From: Cacajao melanocephalus
Taxonomy: Eukaryota > Chordata > Mammalia > Primates > Pitheciidae
NCBI GenBank assembly: GCA_963573385.1
Contig: CAUYLG010013674.1
Span: 1-64,000 of the forward strand
Reading direction: 5' to 3'
DNA: 64,000 bases
Shown here piece by piece: positions 30,998 to 44,636 of this stretch. The notes below the pieces were generated by a model. That model was not told where the DNA came from and ran no database searches. It was given only the letters and a program-made list of their open reading frames with translations. The first letter of the stretch is position 1, and the number at the start of each line of letters is the position of its first letter. Position numbers and translations under genes: made by a program.

Positions 30998-31291
30998 CAG
31001 GGGTTCTCAGCTTTGCCACTATTGACATTTTGGGCCAACAGTTCTTTGCTGTTCTGTGCATTATGGAGTGTTTAGCAACATCCCTGATCTCTATTCACTG
31101 ATGTCAGTAGCATACACCATCATCCCCAGGTCTCTATCCACTGATGACAGTAGCACACACCATAATCTCTAGGTTTCTATCCATTGATGCCAGCAGCATA
31201 AACCATTATTCCCAGTCGTGACAATAAAAAATGTCTAGACATTGCCAAATGTCCTCTGGGAAGCAAAATCGCCCTCAGTTGAGAACCACTA
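30998..31291 (+). mobile_element. MER20 hAT element with internal triplication
   Basis: Terminal inverted repeats CAGGGGTTCTCA and TTGAGAACCACTA frame a MER20-like body (CTATTGACATTTTGGGCC, AGACATTGCCAAATGTCC). It is longer than usual because a 43-bp unit occurs three times in tandem at 31,088-31,216. No 8-bp duplication is visible. Confidence 0.82.
31088..31216 (+). repeat. Three 43-bp tandem units in MER20
   Basis: Units start at 31,088, 31,131 and 31,174, each exactly 43 bp, with the shared core CACTGATG...CAGTAGCA. They differ from one another at several sites, so the expansion is old. Confidence 0.9.
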
Positions 31292-31297
31292 ACCTAG

Positions 31298-31582
<285 letters not shown>

Positions 31583-31589
31583 TAAGTAC

Positions 31590-31755
31590 CTCATTATTAT
31601 CCATCATAATATCTCACTTATTCCCTTCATAGATAGCATTTATCATAATTATGATTATTTTGTTTACATGATTATTGATTGTCTTTCACAGAATAAATAC
31701 CCTGTCTGCCTTCTTTTCCACTATATAAATGAAATCAATAAATGTGTGACTTGGA
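31590..31755 (+). mobile_element. L2 fragment
   Basis: TTATTGATTGTCTTTCACAG and GAATAAATACCCTGTCTGCC resemble the L2 3' part. Its boundaries are vague. Confidence 0.35.
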
Positions 31756-32423
31756 CAGCCTTAAATAATAGGTGAGCTGGTAGCAGTGATAATCTCAGCA
31801 TCACCCCAATCTCATCCTCCATCTATATTTATTATTATTTCCCCTTGAAGTGAAGGGGAGGGGAAAGGAGAAGAGAAGAGGGAAGAAAAAGAGCCTAACA
31901 AAGCCCTCATCTGTAAAAACATCTTTACCATGTTCTCTGAAGGGTTATGTGTGAAGTAAATGGCATGTAATGAATTTAAGGCACTTGAAGGGCTTAATAA
32001 AAAGCTTGTATTCAATAAATGATGGCTATGTATTTAAAGCACCAAGAATAATGCCTATAACAGATACTTGAGAAATCAGAGTTCTCCTGTCCCTTTAATC
32101 TCATTCTACCACCAGTTGGCCTGAATGTAGTTAAGAATGGAACTCTGTCTCTGAGAAATACTTTCCCTTTTTGGGTCTCTAGGAACAAAACATGCTAGGT
32201 GTAAACAGGTTAGTTATTCAAATATATTCTCTAGGGAAAGCCAAATACCCATTAAGCAAAGCCAATTCATCACAAAATGACCTCAGAATTACATTTTAAC
32301 TTGTTTCAGTAAGGAAAATAATATTATTATTCAATTTAGAACCTAACTTTAAATTAACCTTTGGGGGAAAAAAATCTAGATTATTAACAATATCAGTGTT
32401 GGTTATTAAAAATACCCAGAATG
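31756..32423. other. No recognised feature
   Basis: Unique, with a GGGGAGGGGAAAGGAGAAGA-type purine tract at about 31,854-31,890. Confidence 0.5.
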
Positions 32424-32751
<328 letters not shown>

Positions 32752-32949
32752 TTACTTACACTAAATAAGAGTAAATTGAGTCCATGCTTAGCATCAAATA
32801 ACAAAGGGGAAATAAACTATAAAGTACTACAACAGTTATAGTTAATAATTAGAACAAAATTATTATCTTAAATTCCTTTTAATATCTTGTTTCTGAAAGT
32901 AGCATGTAAGTGCATTTTTGGCTATGACGTATACTATAAAAAGAGCATA

Positions 32950-33130
32950 AAGGAAGCCAGACTTCCTGAGTCTGAATCCCAGATCTGCTAATTACTAGCT
33001 ATAAGACCTTTGGAAAGTCAATTAACTTCTCTGTGTCTCAGTTTTTTCATCTGTAAAGAAACTTAACCCTACCCACCACACGGGGCTATTGTTTCATATA
33101 TATATACTGACATGAGTGAATATATATAAT
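32950..33130 (+). repeat. MIR
   Basis: GAATCCCAGATCTGCTAATT, CTTCTCTGTGTCTCAG and TTTTTTCATCTGTAAAG are consecutive MIR blocks. This is one of the best preserved MIRs in the window. Confidence 0.75.
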
Positions 33131-33518
33131 ATGCTAAGACCTGTAGCTAGCATCTAAGACATACTGTTAACTATTATATAATGTTATCTTACGGTTAACT
33201 ATTACTATATTACTTTCTTTCTCCGCATCATTGTGGTTAACAGCTACCATACAGGATAGCACAAATACAAAAATTTCCATCATTACAGAAAGTTATATTG
33301 GACAGTGCTGTATCAAACTACAGGACAGTTAAAATGCCTGATGAGATAATGCATATAACCCTCTTTCCTAATTTATTAGGAAGTGCTGAGTAAAAAGCAC
33401 TCCTAAACCCTAAGTGTTTTTTAATCCAATACTTTGACATTTAACAAAGAACTTATGTTTCACTTCTCTTTAATGAAACAAAGGAGGGTTAGGGAAGGCA
33501 AGAGAAACTGACTCTTCT
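33131..33518. other. No recognised feature
   Basis: Unique DNA following the MIR at 32,950. Confidence 0.45.
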
Positions 33519-33838
33519 TTTTTTTTTTTTTTTTTTTTTTTTTGAGGCGGGATTTCACTCCTGTCGCCCAGGTTGAAGTGAAAGGCTCAATCTTGAGTCA
33601 TGCAGCCTCCGCCTCCCTGGCTCAAGGGATTCTCCTGCCTCAGATTCCAGAGTGGCTAGGACTACACATGCATGCCATAGCACCTGGCTAATTTTTATGT
33701 TGTTGTTTTTTTTTTTTCCCCAGAGACAGGGTTTCGCCATGTTGCCCAGGCTGGTCTTGAACTCCTGTGCTCAAGTGATCTGCCAGCCTCAGCCTCCCAA
33801 AGTGCTGAGATTACAGGAGTGAGCCACTGCGCTCGGCC
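33519..33838 (-). mobile_element. Alu, full length
   Basis: T25 tail. The linker has TTGTTGTTTTTTTTTTTTCCCC. Confidence 0.92.
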
Positions 33839-34097
33839 CAGACAAATGGAAAATTTCCTGTCTACCCTACATCAAGCTATCCACTAAACTCTCCCCTTCA
33901 GTGAATGGTACCTTGCTTACAAGAGAATTAATTATATTCAAATATAATTATCAATATATTTTTAAAAGCAATTTAAAATATTGTAATATGCTTCTTTAAC
34001 ACAGTAAATAAGATCTAGAAGTTAGTCTAACAATTAGCCTAATTTTGAAGTACTGAAATTGTACTTTAAAATAGCTAAAACATCTGTAGTAGTTTCC

Positions 34098-34402
34098 TTT
34101 TTTTTGAGGAAGGGGGAGACAGAGTTGCACTGTCACTCAGGCTATAGTGCAATGGCATGATCTCAGCTCACTGCAACCTCTGCCTCCCAGGTTCAAGTGA
34201 TTTTCCTGCCTCAGCCTCCTGAGTAACTGGGATTACAGGCATGTGCCTCCACACCCGGCTAATTTTTTATTAATATTTTCAGTAGAGACAGGATTTTGTT
34301 ATGTTGGCCAGGCTGGTCTCAAAACTCCTGGCCTCAAGTGATTCACCGACCTCGCCCTCCCAAAGTGCTGAGATTACAGGCATGAGCCACCACACTGGGC
34401 AT
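34098..34402 (-). mobile_element. Alu, full length
   Basis: GAGGAAGGGGGAGACAGAG tail junction. Ends CACACTGGGCATCC. Confidence 0.9.
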
Positions 34403-34403
34403 C

Positions 34404-34891
34404 CTTTTTTTTTTTAAGAGAAAGAGTCACCAGGCACGGTAGCATATGTTTGTAGTTCCAGCTACTCAGGAGGCTGAGGTGGGAGGATTGCTTGAGCCCA
34501 GGAGTTATGGGCTGCAGTGTGCTATGCCGATAGGGTGTCCTCACTAAGATCGGCATCAATATGGTGACCTCCCAGGAGCGGGGCCCACCAGGTTGCCTAA
34601 GGAGGGGTGAACCGGCCCAGATCAGAAATGGAGCAGGTCAAAACTCCCGTGGAGATCAGTAGTGGGATCGCACCTGTGCATAGCCACTGCACTCCAGCCT
34701 GGGCAACATAGCGAGACTCTCTCTAAAAAAAAAAAAAAGAGAGAGACACAGAGTCGCCCTCTGTCACCCAGGCTAGAGTGCAATGGCACAATCATAACTC
34801 ACTGCAACCTCAAGTTCCTGGGCTCAGGGAATCCTCCCAACACAGCCACTCAAATAGCTGGGACTACAGGCCCACATCACAACACCCAACT
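34404..34891 (-). mobile_element. Alu split by the 7SL pseudogene
   Basis: T11 tail at 34,405-34,415. The body resumes at 34,740 (ACAGAGTCGCCCTCTGTC) and stops at CACAACACCCAACTAAT. Confidence 0.8.
34429..34738 (+). pseudogene. 7SL RNA retropseudogene
   Basis: It covers the whole of 7SL (about 296 of 299 nt) including the S domain that Alu lacks: GATCGGCATCAATATGGTGA, CCACCAGGTTGCCTAAGGAG and GAACCGGCCCAG blocks. It ends in a 14-A tail. An AGAGAAAGAGTC-like repeat lies on both sides. Scattered substitutions and lack of the upstream promoter argue against activity. It lies in the head of a minus-strand Alu. Confidence 0.92.
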
Positions 34892-35079
34892 AATCATCTG
34901 TAATTTAACATGAAAATAATTTCTAATTTCTGTTGGTGACAAAATAAGTATTGCTAATACAACTGTGATTTGTTGCCAACATTCAAAATTGAAGGCACTG
35001 CTAAAGTTCAGTTACGGGTTAGTAAAAATAAAGATGTGATTATTTTGTCATCCAACTTCATGAACCCAAGGTTTTTGGT

Positions 35080-35285
35080 TTTAATTGCTTAAGAGATTAG
35101 ACTTTAGAGTCACAAAAATCTGGACTCAACATTTTTCTAGCTATGTAACATTGGGAAAAGGTACTTAACTTTTCTAACTTACCCATGAAATAGGAATAAT
35201 ACCTACATAAAACTGCTGTGTTGTTTATTATGCATGTAAGTTACTTGACACCATGTTTGATACATTTTCAGTAAATATGTACGTT
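35080..35285 (+). repeat. MIR
   Basis: CTAGCTATGTAACATTGGG, CTTACCCATGAAATAGGAAT and a tail ending CAGTAAATATG follow MIR order. Confidence 0.6.
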
Positions 35286-35429
35286 GTTATAATCACAACC
35301 AAGTCCTATCTATATATAGTTTACAATCTTCATTGTGCATCAGAAACTCAGATTTGGGTTCTGCTGGTCTGAGACAAATCCAAGACACTGCTATGGTTTT
35401 AAAGCTCTCAGGTAATTCTAAGGTATAGC

Positions 35430-35985
35430 CACTGGCCTAAAGACAAAATTCAAACACGTTCGTTTGGCACACTAGGCAGTCTGTTCATTGCTTACAGCTC
35501 TGTATTTTAATCACTCCTTGCCTAGGCACCCCATGCTCCAAACACAATCAAGTAACACTCCCTGAAGAGGTGGGCTATAGCAGTGATTCTCAAACTTCAG
35601 CCTACATCAGAATCACCTGAGGGACCTGTAAAAACCCAGATTGCTCATCTCCAGAATTTGAGTTGGCAGGCCTATGGTGGGGGCCAAGAATCTGCACGTC
35701 TAACAAGTTTCTAAGTAATGCTGACACCACTGGTGCTAAGACCACATTTTAAAAACCACTGGGCTATACATCACAGCTCTGTCCCTTTGCATATATATAC
35801 TGTTCCTTCAACTGGAATGTCATTCCCATCTCCAACACCTACTCTTGTCTGGCTTTCATTTCTCTTTCAAAACTCTCTTTCAAAATGTAAGAATTCATTT
35901 CCTTCAGGAGGCATTTGCTCACTTCAACAAACCACCTTAAGGCATTCATTACCCACTATTAAACTTGACTACAAAAAAAAAAAAT
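35430..35985 (+). mobile_element. L2 split by MER5A
   Basis: L2-like text occurs before (AAAGACAAAATTCAAACACG) and after (CTGTTCCTTCAACTGGAATG, GCATTTGCTCACTTC) the MER5A at 35,581, showing that the hAT element jumped into an older L2. Confidence 0.55.
35581..35761 (+). mobile_element. MER5A-type hAT element
   Basis: It begins CAGTGATTCTCAAAC, contains the AGAATCACCTGAGGGACCT block and ends AAAACCACTG, as in MER5A. Flanks GGCTATAG and GGCTATAC form an 8-bp target duplication with one mismatch. It inserted in L2 sequence. Confidence 0.85.
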
Positions 35986-36349
35986 ACAGAATGTTAATGG
36001 TACTAAAGCAAAGGGTGGATATCTGCTAGAATACACAGGTTCTTTTGTAAGAATTAGAAAAAGCACTCTCCTCTGAGCAGGTAAACTAGAAAAAGGTGGA
36101 AAAAGCAAATCGAATTTGTCAAGCAGAATAAAATCTGATTTCAGCCTTCTCCTACCACTTTGGCCAGGCATCTTTAGCCAAGGTACCAATCCCACAACCA
36201 TTCATGGCAGCCCTGGCACTGTGTGCCACTAAAATACAAAGTCAGATAGAACACCTGGACCAACCCTGGACGGGAGAAAGAAAAGAGCAATAAGCCTATC
36301 AGGTAAAGATTTCTGAAGAAGGTACTACGTAAGTTCCACGTCTTCACAT
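35986..36349. other. No recognised feature
   Basis: Moderate GC unique DNA, possibly eroded L2. No exon-like frame confirmed. Confidence 0.4.
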
Positions 36350-36455
36350 GACCCCCTTCTGTACTTCGGGAAAACAAGAACTGTGCTTCAATGTCTTTAT
36401 AACCACGGTGTACGGCTCACTGTAAATGTTCAATAAATGCTTGAAGAATGACTCA
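36350..36455 (+). mobile_element. L2 3' end fragment
   Basis: The phrase TGTTCAATAAATGCTTGAAG with its upstream context is the common L2 3' terminus. Confidence 0.45.
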
Positions 36456-36789
36456 AAGAGTAAAATTGCATGAAAACACTTGATAACCTATCTCTTTTTC
36501 ATCAAGTAAGTAGCAAACACACGTCCACCCCTGGCACCAGAAACTATAAGTGTTAACTAAATATCAACATTGTATCTGGCCTATAAACTGATCAGCTAGT
36601 GGAAAGCATGAATTATTCCAATAAACAAATGGGAGGTGTGGAGGCAAAATATCACACCTGGCTTTTTAAAACTAATGACTTTCAAATCAAAAACTGCATT
36701 ACCTGATGAAGACTTAACTTCATGATTATTTGAACAGGGACTTAAAAAATTACAGGAAATCTTGGAAACCAGCTACCTGGTCAAAGACA

Positions 36790-36875
36790 CTAACTTTAGA
36801 GATGAAGAAACTGAGGCCCATAGAAGTAATCAATCAAAGACACACAGCTAGTTAGTGGTAGAGTAATAATTAAAA
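36790..36875 (-). repeat. MIR fragment
   Basis: GATGAAGAAACTGAGGCCCA and CACACAGCTAGTTAGTGG are MIR read in reverse, truncated by an Alu at the right. Confidence 0.6.
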
Positions 36876-36888
36876 TACAGATCTCTAT

Positions 36889-38270
<1,382 letters not shown>

Positions 38271-38546
38271 TGCAGTTAGAATTTGACACAGTGTAATTCT
38301 GGCACCAGGAACTCTCTCAGACAATGGACAACAGCTTTCTTAGCCATTTGTCATGTGACAGTACTTCCCTCATCTGTCAACACATGAGATTTTAAACTGT
38401 AAATAGCAGCACATGGCACAAATTAAGGCACTGTTTCCCAAAAGTTACTTTCAGGCTGTAAGAATAAAATAGAACACAGCCTAAAATGTTCTTCAACTTT
38501 CATACTTTGCACTATAAGAATTTCTGCACACTTACTAGTTGTACTG

Positions 38547-39044
38547 TGTTGGAAATAAAAGCTCAGAGTTGCAAAGAAAACGACCACTCAAGCAAAAGAT
38601 TTCTCAGCAAAGCAAATTTACTTCTGTAGAAGTGTGCTGTTTGCAGAGCTGGTCGCATGAGAACACACTGAATAAAGGGGGGAAGGGGTTTTTATTCCTA
38701 ATGCAGTTTGTCCCTGCTACTGGGTCCTGCCTCCCTCCATTGGCTGGAATTGGACCGCACAATCTAAGCTGAACCCGGCTGGCTAACTCGAAGAGTACAG
38801 GGGTGTGAGTTACACTGGCAGAAAGCGCAGTTTTGGGAGGAAGAGCTGTTACAGCAGGAGGGGTAATTTACAGAGTGAGTAGTAGATGTGGGCTCTGTAC
38901 ATTAGGACCAGCAATAAAGTTATTTACTGAAACCAGGGCAGGGAGGCACAAAGAACAAGGAAGTCTGGACTTGAAAGCAAGGAACAAAGAACAAGGGAAC
39001 CAAACAAACCAAACCCTTTAAAGAGGTACTTCTTGTATTTGACA
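38547..39044 (-). repeat. 3' LTR of the class I ERV
   Basis: It reads TGTCAAATAC to CCAACA on the minus strand, is about 498 bp long, and directly follows the polypurine tract. It differs from the partner LTR by many substitutions and a few small gaps, including a 4-bp gap near 38,735. Confidence 0.88.
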
Positions 39045-39060
39045 ATTCCCCCCTTTTAAA
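39045..39060 (-). other. ERV polypurine tract
   Basis: The minus strand has TTTAAAAGGGGGGAAT directly before the 3' LTR. This is the expected plus-strand primer for reverse transcription and confirms the orientation of the provirus. Confidence 0.8.
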
Positions 39061-39063
39061 ATA

Positions 39064-40640
39064 TTATAACTCTTCCTCTTCAAATCTTTTTAGTATGTCT
39101 TGACTTTGTTGCTCTGCTTGGTTTTCTAAAAGAAAAAGCTCATTTGAAAAAGGCAAGGGGGTCTGAGGAAGTTTTTGGTGAGAGCTGTTTTGATAAATTT
39201 TTATATTAATCCTTGGGCACAGGGTAGGATGCAACATCCTATGAGAATAAGTACACCTATGAAAACTGTAAGAGAAGTTAATATTGAAGGCATGAGCCCT
39301 TTTCATTTACTAAACCACCTTTCCATAAAACATGACAAGGGGTCATTTATTCCAGAATTCTTGGCTAGATCATTCAATAATGAGGTGAGACCTTGTAAAG
39401 CTTTCATTATCGTCCCATTGGGGGCTGTGTTGTCGGGGATAAATGTACAACATTAGATTCCAATCATAACACAGACCCCACCCTTTTCTGCTAGTATCAT
39501 ATGTAATGCTATTCTATTTTCCCAAGCAATTTGATTGGTGGGTCCTAATTGTTCAGCTATTCCCTTAACAGCATCCTCAGTATAATTAACAAATTACTGT
39601 TGGTTGTAATAGATGTAATTCATCCAATCTACATTTTTATTTATTAACCAGAACGACCCAGACTCAAACCCTACAGGTATCTGATTCTGAGCTTTAAATT
39701 TTATCTGGTTCCCCTAGTGGGACTCCAACAGCATCTATATAAATGTGAGGGTCAAAAGATCTGGGTAGGGCACTTCTTTTTACTCAATTCTGATTTTGTT
39801 ACTGTGTTGGTAGAATGCCAGGGTGAAAGGGATGGCCAACTGGACTAGAGCACAAGTGCTGCTCCAATTACTTGGCAGAGAACTCAATAGTAGCCTTCTG
39901 CAATACCACCATATGTCTGCTCAAGACTGAACAAGGGCAGCTTGACTGGGAAGTTCTTAAAGGCTTTGTTTCACTGCACCCTTTAGATCTCCAAGAGGTG
40001 GAGGGAATGAAGGGCAGTTTCGGCAGGAAGAACCGTTACAGCAGGAGGGGTAATTTACAGAGTGAGTAGCACTGTTGTGAGAGACACAAGGTAAAAATAA
40101 TATCTGAGGCCAGAGGCTGGATGGCTCTAGGGGGCTGACCTGAAGAGCCTCTGACTTCAGGAAATAGCAATAAGACAGTCTTGCACACCTTACTACCCAC
40201 CATGGAGCGCATGCCCAATCGGTCAGAAGACTATCCAAGTGGAAAAGGGACTATAAGAGCCTTTGGCCTGTCTGCAGCACAAGCATTAACAGTTGCTTTT
40301 ATTTAATATGTGAACAGAATATTTAATCCATTCCAACCAGGCATTTACATCTTGGTATCCTGTCTTGACTGCTAAAGCTTGTCCTAAAACTCTAATTTCT
40401 ACACTGCTGACTATGGCATTGTCACTGGAAAGAATAACAGTTTGGTTGAAAGGTTCAAGAGAAAGAGAAAGGGAAGGCGGTGGAGGATCAATGAAGCGCA
40501 TTTCAAAAGATCCTATTGGGTCTGTCCCAGAACGAATTTGAGCCCCTAAGTCATAGAATCAACTTAGAGTGGCGTTAGTGTCCGTGGAGGTGGAGACAGT
40601 GATGGAGATTTGCACAGGGTTACACTGTTAAAGTTGGCGT
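39064..40640 (-). pseudogene. ERV env remnant
   Basis: Surface-subunit-like frames (asparagine-glycosylation and cysteine motifs around 40,290-40,500) are followed by a transmembrane subunit with a recognisable CX6CC region near 39,450. One residue of that motif is an in-frame stop. A hydrophobic membrane span follows near 39,230. Several stops and frameshifts, plus an LTR-like insertion at 40,011, show the gene is dead. The reading is from motif order only. Confidence 0.7.
40011..40069 (-). repeat. LTR-like 59-bp segment inside env
   Basis: This stretch matches 38,824-38,882 of the 3' LTR at about 54 of 59 bases, in the same orientation, while env-like frames lie on both sides. It may be a recombination or template-switch scar. 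Confidence 0.65.
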
Positions 40641-40649
40641 TTGACTTAC

Positions 40650-41035
40650 TTCCTGCAGTCTTTAGGGGGTAAAGGAGAACAGGCCCCTGCCATAGACACA
40701 GGGCATAATCTATTTCCTCCTGGGAGACAGGACTCTTGTCATTAACATGTTTTATTAAAAGCTGACAAATCCCACCCTAATTCGACCCCAAACTTTGGGC
40801 AGAAAACTGAGGGTTTGAGGATTGGTTCTTGGGTCCAAATGAAACAATAATATTTTACCATTTGTTGTTTTTCTGTTTGCTTTTTGAATTTTTTTTTCTT
40901 GTATTTATTTCTCTCTTTACCCTTCCGATATTTTAACATAAGACCTAGTGGACTAACAGGGGGAATATTATTGCTATTAGCCTTATCCTTCCCATTTCTT
41001 GCCTTAGTTGGGGCATTTTCCATCCTGAGTGCTGG
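40650..41035 (-). pseudogene. ERV gag (matrix) remnant
   Basis: A minus-strand frame opening at 41,023 has a lysine-rich stretch and then a tryptophan/PKFG segment like the matrix region of gammaretrovirus-like ERV gag. It stops at 40,742, and gag-like sequence in another frame continues for about 90 bp. The rest of gag and all of pol are absent, and sequence passes straight into env-like material near 40,640. It is not functional. Confidence 0.6.
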
Positions 41036-41428
41036 TCAGGCTCAATCTCTCATATTAGAGATTTCTTGCCTTCCCCCTTCCTAAGGACTCAACTCCCCTT
41101 ACTGGAGATTTCTTGCCTTTCCTATCTTGGAGGTTTGGGATGAGACTGAATTCCTCATATTAGTGACTTCTTGCCCTCAATTGTGCATCTCACGCACACA
41201 CTGTCAACCTCCAAGATATTCCAACTACCAAGGAAATACTTTGTCGCCCCTGCAATGTTTCTTACCTTGGTCTGTGTGCAGAGTCACCTGGTCACCACGG
41301 TATCTAAGGATCCTTTCCGCCGCGGTTGCTTTGGGTACCTGATCTCCTGTTTCTGAGGCCACCACGAGGTGGTGGGACGTGTCTCCTCCCAAGAGATGAT
41401 CACCAGCCCCTCCCGAAGGAGAATGGGA

Positions 41429-41446
41429 ATCCTGGACAAGCCCCCA
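41429..41446 (-). other. Primer binding site, tRNA-Pro
   Basis: The minus strand reads TGGGGGCTTGTCCAGGAT. The canonical tRNA-Pro primer site is TGGGGGCTCGTCCGGGAT. The two mismatches are both CpG decay products, as expected for an old methylated provirus. It lies 3 bp from the LTR. Confidence 0.85.
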
Positions 41447-41449
41447 AAT

Positions 41450-41939
41450 TGTTGGAAATAAAAGCTTGGAGTGCAAAGAAAACAAGCACTCAAGCAAAGG
41501 ATTTCTCAGCAGGGCAAATTTACTTCTGCAGAAGGGTACTGCTCACAGGGCTACAAAAGCACACTGAACAAAGGACTGAAGGGGTTTTTATTCCTAACAC
41601 AGTTTGTCCCTGCTACTGTGTCCTGCCTCCATTGGCTGGAGTTAGGTCACACAATCTAAGCTGAACCCAAATGGCTAACTTGAAGAGTGCAGGGGTGTGA
41701 GTTACAATGGTGGGAAGGACAGTTTCAGCAGAAAGAGCCATTGGGGCAGGAGGAGTAATTTACAGAGTGAGTAGAGTATGTGGACTCTGTAGATAAGAAC
41801 CAGCAGGAAAGTTGTTTACTGAAACCAGGGCAGGGAGGCACAAAGAACAAGGAAGTCTGGCCTTAAAAGCAGGGAACAATGAACAAAGGAACCAAATAAA
41901 CCAAACCCTTTGAAGAAGAACTACTTCTTGAATTTGACA
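41450..41939 (-). repeat. 5' LTR of the class I ERV
   Basis: It is about 490 bp, with TG and CA ends on the minus strand, and is followed on that strand by the primer binding site. A minus-strand AATAAAA motif lies near 41,590, where a TATA-like or polyadenylation signal would be expected. Confidence 0.88.
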
Positions 41940-41944
41940 TACTG

Positions 41945-42469
41945 TCTCTGCTAAAGAATAGAGGCTGACTACCTCTCAGTGCCCTAAATAAGACAGGAAA
42001 AACTGTAACCTGATATAATCACGGCCAACCAAGCTTCATGATAAAATAGGGAGGTAGGTACCTCAAAGGAGAGAACCACATCATCTTCATGCTTGACTAC
42101 ATATAAAACATTTCTTTTCCACCTCTCTAAGACTGAGGAGGCAGACAGGAGTTTCTCAAACTACCACCTGGACCTTTAAACCAATTTAACAATTATTAAG
42201 AGAAAGCTTGTCAGAGAGCCAAAGTCAGTACAAGTAATATTTAACTATTCATGTTCTCTTGATTAGAAAATAAAGGGACTCTCCTGAAAAACTCTTTCGA
42301 CCTATGTTTGTCATTTCTTGACACATAAATCTATTGTTATGTGGAGCAGGAGGGAGCACACTGACAATGAGAAAGGCATCTTCTACTTTTCTATGCTTCC
42401 GACCTCCCCCATCCACATTTCATTACCCCTGTTGTGTTGTTTTGCTGCTTTGGGTGTTTTGTTTTGTTT
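41945..42469. other. No recognised feature
   Basis: Unique DNA beside the ERV. Host sequence into which the provirus inserted. Confidence 0.5.
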
Positions 42470-42595
42470 TGTTTTCAATATCTCTCAATAGAATAAAAGC
42501 TTTTCAAGAGAAGAACCTACGTACTTATCAATTTTGTATACCCACTGCCACACATGGAGTAAGTACTCATAAAACATTTGCTGAATCTTAACTGA
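42470..42595 (+). mobile_element. L2 3' end fragment
   Basis: AATAGAATAAAAGCTTTTCA and CATAAAACATTTGCTGAATC follow the L2 3' end layout. Confidence 0.45.
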
Positions 42596-42602
42596 AGGAT
42601 TT

Positions 42603-42705
42603 TCTGCCATTTGTGACAACATGGAAAAACCTGGACATTGTGTTAAGTGAAATAAGCCAGGCAAATACCTTATGATCTCACTTACATGTGGAATCTAAAA
42701 ACGCT
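42603..42705 (+). mobile_element. Short L1 ORF2/3' UTR fragment
   Basis: GACAACATGGAAAAACCTGG to TACATGTGGAATCTAAAAA is the common L1 ORF2 end. It is cut on both sides. Confidence 0.65.
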
Positions 42706-42890
42706 GAACTTGTCCTCTCCACCAGGCCTCGATAGTTTCTGGTCAGAACTCCTGACACTTAACCTAGTAAACAAATTCCCCTCAATTACTATTATACTCC
42801 CTGATTTCAGTTTCCATGCTAAGCAGCTAACTTCCATTCTCCCTTCCTTCCTATCCTATCTCTATCTCTCCCTCCCCCTCCTTCCTTTGC

Positions 42891-43186
<296 letters not shown>

Positions 43187-43204
43187 CCTTCTTTGTTTTT
43201 TAAA

Positions 43205-43350
43205 TGTAAATGACAAAGTCATATACTTTCAGTGGCTCCCCACTGCTTTCCAGGCAAAAATCCCAATTCCTGGATGTCACTGTTCATCCTCAACTCTATA
43301 TTCCACACCTTCGACCTTGCTCTCTGATTTCCACCCCCAAGCATTTTGCC
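43205..43350 (+). mobile_element. L2 fragment between Alus
   Basis: TTTCAGTGGCTCCCCACTGC followed by CAGGCAAAAATCCCAATTCC is a well-kept L2 ORF2 end block. Confidence 0.55.
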
Positions 43351-43381
43351 TCTGCCATGTTTTTGGTTTTTCGTTTGTTTG

Positions 43382-44272
<891 letters not shown>

Positions 44273-44279
44273 CCTCCGC

Positions 44280-44500
44280 ATTTTATGTTCACTTTTTCAG
44301 CTTCTACCTAGCCTTCCTTTTCACCACGCTACCTTTTGCTTCCTGGCTTTCAGTTAATGATACCACTTACTATATTCAACAAATATTTGTTAGCCCCTAC
44401 TGTGTCAGAATCTATTCTAGATAGCAATATAAATGAGGCAGATAAGGCCTCTTGTCACACAGCTAACATTCCAGAGAGAAAAAACAGACAATAAACCTGC
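44280..44500 (+). mobile_element. L2-like fragment
   Basis: TTCAACAAATATTTGTTAGC and CTACTGTGTCAGAATCTATTC are an old, widespread 3' motif. L2 is the best guess, but the family is uncertain. Confidence 0.4.
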
Positions 44501-44636
44501 ACTTCAAAAAATATAATTAAATAATACAATACACTGAATTCATAGAAGCATGGAGAAAAATGAATGGCAGTTACCAGGAGATGAGAGTAGGCATGGGGAT
44601 TAAGAAGACACTGATCAAAAGGATACAAATTTTCAT

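Larger units (their letters stand above)
38542..41944 (-). mobile_element. Class I endogenous retrovirus, tRNA-Pro type, internally deleted
   Basis: A complete insertion on the minus strand: a 5' LTR at the right, a primer site matching tRNA-Pro, a gag fragment, env fragments, a polypurine tract and a 3' LTR at the left. A 5-bp duplication TACTG flanks it at 38,542-38,546 and 41,940-41,944. Only about 2.4 kb lies between the LTRs, so pol and most of gag are missing. Gene remnants carry stops and frameshifts. By eye the LTRs differ at roughly one base in eight, which indicates an old insertion. The tRNA-Pro primer and env features fit the gammaretrovirus-like HERV-P/HUERS-P type, but the family is not assigned. 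Confidence 0.9.

Noticed and set aside
34429..34724. Functional 7SL RNA gene
   Set aside because: The copy has substitutions, an A tail and flanking repeats, and no recognisable upstream promoter.
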